Source: Helicostylum pulchrum (taxonomy: Eukaryota; Mucoromycota; Mucoromycetes; Mucorales; Mucoraceae). From it: a stretch of 64,000 nucleotides of DNA. Positions 58,966 through 64,000 of this stretch are shown in pieces; positions within the stretch are counted from its first letter, which is position 1; every line of letters starts with the position of its first letter. The translations under genes were made by a program, and so were the position numbers. The stretch is from positions 244,113 to 308,112 of the forward strand of contig JAIXMO010000038.1 of the NCBI GenBank assembly GCA_025677825.1, given 5' to 3'. Under the pieces are notes generated by a model. The model saw only the letters and a list, made by a program, of their open reading frames with translations. It searched no databases and was not told the DNA's origin.

Positions 58966-60110
58966 TATTAGAAAGAAAAAAAAGTATGTATGTAAAAGAA
59001 GAAGAAAAGAAACAAGAACAAAAATGCACTTTCACTCTGTGAAGTGGAGCAAGAAATAGAAATAAGCGTCACGTGTATTGTGTAATGTCATTCATTTTCT
59101 CTTCTGTCATTTATAAAGAGGAACACTAGTCTCCTGGATACATAAAGAAAAACCTTATATGTAAGTAAATTGTTTAATCATAGTTGAAAACTATATTTTA
59201 TAGGAGTCTTTACTATAGCTGGTTTTGTTTTGGTTTTTTTTTATACGCGGTTGCATTGTTCTTTCTTAGCTTATTAACTACATACGACTTTCAATGGTAA
59301 GTCTTTAGTTTTCTCGAAAAAAAAATGTAGTTAATCGTAACAATAAGTTATGAAAAACCGAAACCCCGGATATCGCGCTTTTTAATAAAAAGTTAATTAC
59401 ATGTTTGTCTTAGCTACTTAAAAAAGCGGGGATATCAATTTTGATTTTAATGCGTAACAAGATCTACTTTTTCGTAGTTGAGCATTTTTTTATGATACAA
59501 AAACAACATTCATTTACATTGATAGCTCTGGACATATATAAATAAGACTTTTGCGACTATGAGCTGATCACCTCCGCCATCCGAGTCGTTTGTGTTATAA
59601 TCTCTTCTTTCGCTGTCTAGTTTGCCTATTAATCCTTTCCCTTTGTGTACCACATTTCCCCCTCATCCCTCAAATATAGTAGCTTTTCAATATTAATAAA
59701 AAAAAACTTTTACTCTAAAACTATACTACGGTCCGCAAATTAAGCATTGTAGTTAAATAGACACGACAATTTGAAACAACCCAGAGTGATATCATAGTTC
59801 AGAACTAGTATCATCGCTCGAATCAAATTTTTGATCCCCTTCGATACATCAATAATTTGATAGCTCATCGTTTCTTTTATTTTATTTTTAATTGTTTTGA
59901 AATGTCGTCTAAGAAAGACTGAACTTTTGTCAAATTCAACGTCATGATCTCATTACAAATTTACAATATGCTGTTACATCTACATATTATTTAAAACCTA
60001 ATCAAAATATATCGATAAGGTGCGAATTTAAAATGAGTGTAAAGTAGTTGTTTTTCTTTATATAAAAAAATGTTTTTCAAGAGTCTTTAATCCCTTTGAC
60101 ACGCTAAAAA
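58966..60110. other. Intergenic region
   Basis: Promoter of the Rab8/Sec4 gene followed by AT-rich sequence. No gene, RNA or clear repeat recognised before the repeat cluster at 60.1 kb. Confidence 0.35.
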
Positions 60111-60113
60111 AAA

Positions 60114-60335
60114 CTGCATATGGATTAGAATGAAACAAATAGCAAATATGTCCGTACAAATGGATACAGTTATTCCTAACCAAAGCCTGCTTAACTTTTT
60201 GTTTTTAAAGTTGTTCGGATGATTCAATCCTCTTTAAACTGGGTATTTTTATTAAGAGCATCATTAAGCTACACACAAAAATCTCCCCGCTTAAATTTAA
60301 AGTTTTGTCTCATTATAGTCCAGATGCGTCTTACA
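60114..60335. repeat. Element bounded by inverted repeats, copy 2
   Basis: Left end CATATGGATTAGAATGAAAC and right end, read on the minus strand, GACGCATCTGGACTATAATG. The same pair of ends bounds 48720-49460. About 220 bases, non-coding, consistent with a shortened copy. Confidence 0.5.
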
Positions 60336-60507
60336 AAGGCAATAAAAGGTATAATTAACCTTACATCTACTTCGAGTTTGTTCATTTCATTAAACTACGT
60401 ATTATTTCCTAAAAGAATGGACTCTTTTGCATGAATCAGGCTATTTATTTGGTAATTATTGGCTCGTTTTTATGTAAATACCCTTTTTCCTCAGAACAAA
60501 AAAAACG

Positions 60508-60760
60508 TATCTACAGCAGTTAATGGAAATTGAATTCTAAATTTCTCAAAAAATTAACCGCTGTGGATGTTTAATTTAAGAGAAATCTTCATTACTCCTG
60601 GTAGATGCTCTTACAAGTACATCGAAGGAGAGTATCGACAAATGATTTACTGTGTAATCGAACCTAACTCTATTATTCAGAATGATCGTCCACAGAGGTT
60701 AACAGTGATTTAGCTTTTTGGGAAATTTAGAATTACATTTCCAGTAACTGCTGTAGACTT
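60508..60760. mobile_element. MITE with about 50-base terminal inverted repeats
   Basis: Left end TCTACAGCAGTTAATGGAAA followed by ATTCTAAATTTCTCAAAAA. The right end, read on the minus strand, begins TCTACAGCAGTTACTGGAAA followed by ATTCTAAATTTCCCAAAAA. The arms match imperfectly over about 50 bases, around a unique interior of about 150 bases with no coding potential. Fragments of the same arm recur just downstream (GGTAAATTTCCAGTACTCGC near 60776), so more than one insertion may have occurred. No clear target-site duplication could be read. Confidence 0.7.
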
Positions 60761-60994
60761 TTAAATTTAACAAAATGGTAAATTTCCAGTACTCGCTGTA
60801 ACTTAACGCAAAAAGCCAAATGTCTATTAACAGTTGCGGACGCTCTTAATTAGAATACCTTTCTAGCTTAAAATATTGCTGTATCATTGAATATGAGGAA
60901 GCGAAAGAAGGTAGGTTTTCTTGGTACGACTTAAAAAATAAAATCTAAAACACGTTAAAGTGCTAACTGGTACTTATACACTATTTCCGGAATC

Positions 60995-61150
60995 TTTTGG
61001 TGCACGCACTAAAAAGGTTTGGTGCATTCAAAAAAAAAGATTTGGTGCACACTCCTAAATGTGATTGGTGCATTCTTAAAAAATAATTGGTGCATCTGGA
61101 AAATAAATTTGGTTCATTGGATTTGGTGCAAAGTGCACCAAATGTGAAAG
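60995..61150. repeat. Cluster of TTTGGTGCA repeats
   Basis: About six to seven copies of [AT]TTGGTGCA spaced by 15-25 bases, ending in a palindrome, TTTGGTGCA-AAG-TGCACCAAA. The cluster lies immediately downstream of the stop of a minus-strand transposase remnant, so it is probably the subterminal repeat and end of that transposon. Confidence 0.65.
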
Positions 61151-61159
61151 ACTATTTTA

Positions 61160-61520
61160 TTATAAATGTTTTCTTTCTAAACAATCGTCCCATCTGGAAG
61201 GAGAATATCTACAAAATCCTCGCAAATCACTGATCATTACCTGGTTACAAGCCTCAGCAATTCTAGTGGACAAAGTCTCTTCGCTTAAAAGAGCCACTCT
61301 CTTCAGCTTGCTTTTTACCACAGACCAAAATTGCTCAATGGAATTGAGCTCTGGTGTATAAGGTGGTAGATACACGCACCTATATCCTCTGCTTTTAATA
61401 TAGCTGAATGTCTTTGTTTTTGTGGATAGGGGCGTTATCCATTATCAAATAATGACCCTTAAATGCCTCGTGTTTATCCATTGCAACCATATGCCAGTAT
61501 TTTAATTTCTAACAATGTAC
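61160..61520 (-). pseudogene. Tc1/mariner-IS630 type DDE transposase, C-terminal remnant
   Basis: Upstream piece HEAFKGHYLIMDNAPIHKNK contains the second catalytic aspartate. After a frame break near 61380 it continues as VYLPPYTPELNSIEQFWSVV, with the third acidic residue in the SIEQFW block. The tail (RWDDCLERKHL) ends at 61160. The N-terminal DNA-binding part and first aspartate were not found, so the copy is truncated as well as frameshifted. Followed by the TTTGGTGCA repeats. Confidence 0.8.
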
Positions 61521-61919
61521 GTTAAAAAAAAATGTAAGCTTTTGAAAGAAGCTTTTTTCAGACAAAACTCGTAAAGTTCCTTAAAAATGTTATTTGGTAC
61601 CCTTTGGATTTGAGGATGGAACAGTATATGGTCAGAATCCGTTGTTTCTAAAGTATCGCACTAATCAATTTAAGCATTTTATTGTTTCCTTTTCAAAAAA
61701 ATAAATAAAAAATGTTGGCGTTTTTGAGTAATTATTTGTGTTTCCAAGTTTTCGATTTCGCTTCTTACAGCGTTTGACTCATATTTCATTAGCAAACCAG
61801 TTTAGACTATTTTTTTTTCTGGACGAAATAAAAAACCATTTTAGACCTTTCGACCTTTCGACTTTTCGTTTAACTGCAATTATGCTATAAAGTATTAAAT
61901 AAAAATTGCACTTGGCTTT
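61521..61919. other. Spacer between two transposase remnants
   Basis: AT-rich, no readable frame; may contain the other end of one of the two elements. Confidence 0.3.
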
Positions 61920-62680
61920 TTATTTCAAGACTAGCTCCTTGTTTGTGCATCTGTCCCAATAACTTTCAGAATGTTTTGTCCAGCCCAAACAATCTTCGAC
62001 AGTAACTGCTTGGCAAGGTTCGATAATACGAGGTATAAGTTTTGAATTACTGTCTAAAGTGTTTCTTTTAATATTTCCTTCGATTTTAGACCAGCATTCA
62101 TCGATAGGGTTCAAAAAAGGTAAGTAAGGTGGTATGAACAGATATTTGTGGTATCTCTGAAATATAGCGTTCACAACAAAAGTTGAATGACGAATTCTAC
62201 AATTATCCGTGACGATAAACAATCCATGATTTTCGTGTTTATCGAGAACATCCATAACAATTTCGACCAATTTAACAATATGATGGGAAGCTGTTTCTTT
62301 TTTCAAAGGCTTGCTCTCTTGCGCTTTTGTTTTCTTTGATGTAGGTTCCTGAACTCATATTTTCAGCGTCACTTCATTCTAAAGAGTCAGCATTAGAAAA
62401 GTTAATAGTACCAAATGAAGAAATACAACCAACAATACTCAAATTGATCCCCCCCCCCCCTTTCTACTGTATATTTTGACATAGGCTGGCTCTCCTACTT
62501 TTGACCAGGCACGACCGCTTACTATTTGAGTATTAAATCCAGTTATATCAATGAAGACACAGTTTTTTTTTTTTTGAAAGTCGACGCCTATTTGTTTCCA
62601 CACTATGGCCAAACATTTAGAAAATGATACTAACGATGGTATTCTGGATACTAAACGTAGAAAAAAAAACTGGCTTTCAG
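61920..62680 (-). pseudogene. Second Tc1/mariner-type DDE transposase, interrupted
   Basis: Different from the neighbour at 61160. The minus strand reads CVFIDITGFNTQIVSGRAWS (first catalytic Asp) and VGEPAYVKIYSRK. It then breaks at a run of 12 C (62449-62460), continues as INLSIVGCISSFGTINFSNA, meets a stop, and resumes into a 128-residue open frame: HGLFIVTDNCRIRHSTFVVN (second Asp) and FIPPYLPFLNPIDECWSKIE (third acid in the DECW block). The stop and the poly-C shift make it inactive. The layout is that of fungal DDE_3 transposases. Confidence 0.8.
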
Positions 62681-63550
62681 TATTAAATTCTCTTTTTTTT
62701 TTCAGGGCACCTTTTTTTCCGAGGTAGGTTAATATTCATAGAATGAAGTATCTTTATTTTTATACCATCGTTATTTGGTAATTACATAAGAATGAAGTAA
62801 AAAAGACACTGCTACACTACCAAAATCAAAACCAATTTCACTACCACTACGCTTTAAAAAAAGACGACATCACTACTACTATTGCTACTGCTACTGCTAC
62901 TTGTACGTAATAATAAAAAAAAGTTCATTCGTTATAAAATTGAGACATGCAGTCGCTTACTTTTATTTTAAGAGAGAGAGATTGATTAAAACGTTACTTT
63001 ATACAATTAAAAAAAAAGCGTACGTAGATGACCTGGTTATAACGCAACACTTTTAAATAAGTAGTGTTCGTTTTTGGTGTTGAGATTACCGTCTGTTTTT
63101 TTTCATATTATTTACCACGTAACTTTTAGAATTGCTTTCTACAAAAAGGGGATATTGAGTAGGTCCACCAAAGGGCGACTTCTTTTTTCCTTTTTTTTCT
63201 TTCTCTTCAAGAATCCCCCTTTTTTTGTATTCTTTTCCCCACTTAAAGAATACAAAATAATTGCCCTAAAAAAATTGAAGAACACAAAAAAAACAAGACA
63301 TTCAACACAATGAAGAAATAAAAAGTCATCAGATGGCTCATCTTATGCAATGACATCTGAGCTCAAGAGTCTCAATTCAACTACTTTGTTTAAAGAGATG
63401 ACGCGAATAAATTTCAGTAACTAAGTTTTAATTTCCTTGCGCCAAAAAAAAAAAGAAAAAAAAAAAGAAAAAAGATCTTTACACCTGATATTGCTATTAT
63501 TAAACGCTATATTTAATTTTATTATTGTATGTAAATAGAAAGTAATGTTG
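62681..63550. other. Non-coding region at the right side
   Basis: AT-rich. Contains a CTA/CTG trinucleotide tract at about 62868-62900 and long A-runs near 63445-63475. No gene recognised. Confidence 0.35.
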
Positions 63551-63752
63551 TTACAGGTTGACAATTTTACCAACGGAATCATTGAGGTTATTATTGAATA
63601 CAAAGTAAGGTGAAATTACGCTATGATGTACGGTACTGGTGATAGATTGTACGAGCCCAACTTGCCTTAGGATATCATTTATATTTATGGCAGCATATTT
63701 TGGGTCGGTAATTGGGTTACAACCTTTCAACAGCTGCTGTTTTTCAGTTTTC
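63551..63752 (-). CDS. Possible last exon of a gene extending to or beyond the right edge
   Basis: After a good acceptor (CATCATCAG, ending at 63753) the minus strand is open to the TAA at 63551. It reads about 66 residues containing LLKGCNPITDPKYAAININD, ILRQVGLVQSITSTVHHSV and NNNLNDSVGKIVNL. Composition looks coding and the reading frame is uninterrupted, but I could not place the preceding exon with confidence between 63753 and 64000, and I do not recognise the family. Confidence 0.35.
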
Positions 63753-64000
63753 CTGATGATGAAAGTACTACAAATGATCCCTTTTTCATTTATTGTCTCT
63801 TTCTTTTCCTTAAATTTTTTTTTTCCTCACTTCTGTTTATACTTAAAGCTAATCTCAATGGTAAACATGCACACTTTGAATCTCTTGAATTGCCTCTCTC
63901 TTTAGATCTTTCTCTCTTTTAAAGTCTCCTTGAAGACCAAGGAAAGTAATTCTTTTTTTATTTTGCTTCTGAAACTAATTTTTTTCTTGGTGCTTTCGTT
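63753..64000. other. Right edge of the window
   Basis: Probably intronic or upstream sequence of the possible exon at 63551-63752. No assignable exon or repeat. Confidence 0.3.

Overview
The window looks like nuclear DNA of a filamentous fungus of the Mucoromycota, probably a Mucorales-type species. This is an inference from gene content and style. The DNA is AT-rich with many poly-A/poly-T runs. Genes are split by short GT-AG introns of about 45-115 bases. The set combines a neutral ceramidase, a degenerate P450, Hsp70 relatives of the HSPA12 type, a Zn2Cys6 factor and a PHO85-type cyclin. I see no bacterial signatures, rRNA, tRNA or CRISPR. Exon coordinates were built by hand from splice sites and reading-frame continuity. 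For almost every multi-exon model the exon lengths sum to an exact multiple of three.

Layout. 0.7-1.9 kb holds an eroded gene on the minus strand. 3.1-5.7 kb (-) encodes the FG nucleoporin Nup58/Nup49, followed by a WW-domain protein (-) that shares a 267-base divergent promoter with LSm7 (+). 8-11.3 kb is gene-poor, with short repeats and a mitochondrial-carrier pseudogene. 11.3-14.2 kb holds two convergent genes: an FTS/AKTIP-like inactive E2 (+) and the mitoribosomal methyltransferase-like protein Rsm22/METTL17 (-), the latter with an apparent one-base frameshift. 15.0-24.8 kb is the most unusual part: two genes, each encoding two Hsp70 ATPase-type modules fused head to tail, with a decayed third copy between them. 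24.9-33.4 kb (+) encodes the helicase DDX41, a SAM+HMG-box protein and a secreted or lumenal neutral ceramidase. 34.5-36.1 kb (-) encodes a small membrane protein and ORMDL. 36.1-40.2 kb is an eroded, repeat-bearing stretch. 40.2-47.5 kb encodes a Pcl-type cyclin (-), a Zn2Cys6 regulator (+) and a P450 (-). 47.5-50.3 kb carries repeat remnants. 50.3-53.9 kb (+) encodes a coiled-coil protein resembling ICE1 of the little elongation complex. 55.5-59.0 kb encodes a Dap1/PGRMC-like heme protein (+), an F-box/LRR protein with a C-terminal prenylation box (+) and the Rab8/Sec4 GTPase (-). 59-64 kb is dominated by transposon debris (two DDE transposase remnants, a MITE, subterminal repeats), with a possible terminal exon of a gene that leaves the window.

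Functional links are mostly housekeeping: nuclear pore, RNA processing (LSm7, DDX41, ICE1-like), sphingolipid control (neutral ceramidase and ORMDL within 3 kb), and vesicle traffic (Rab8, FTS). The best candidate for an undescribed system is the double-Hsp70 family. Intron phases repeat within each gene and match between the two paralogs, which points to fusion of two intron-bearing Hsp70-like genes followed by loss of ATPase motifs in the first module.
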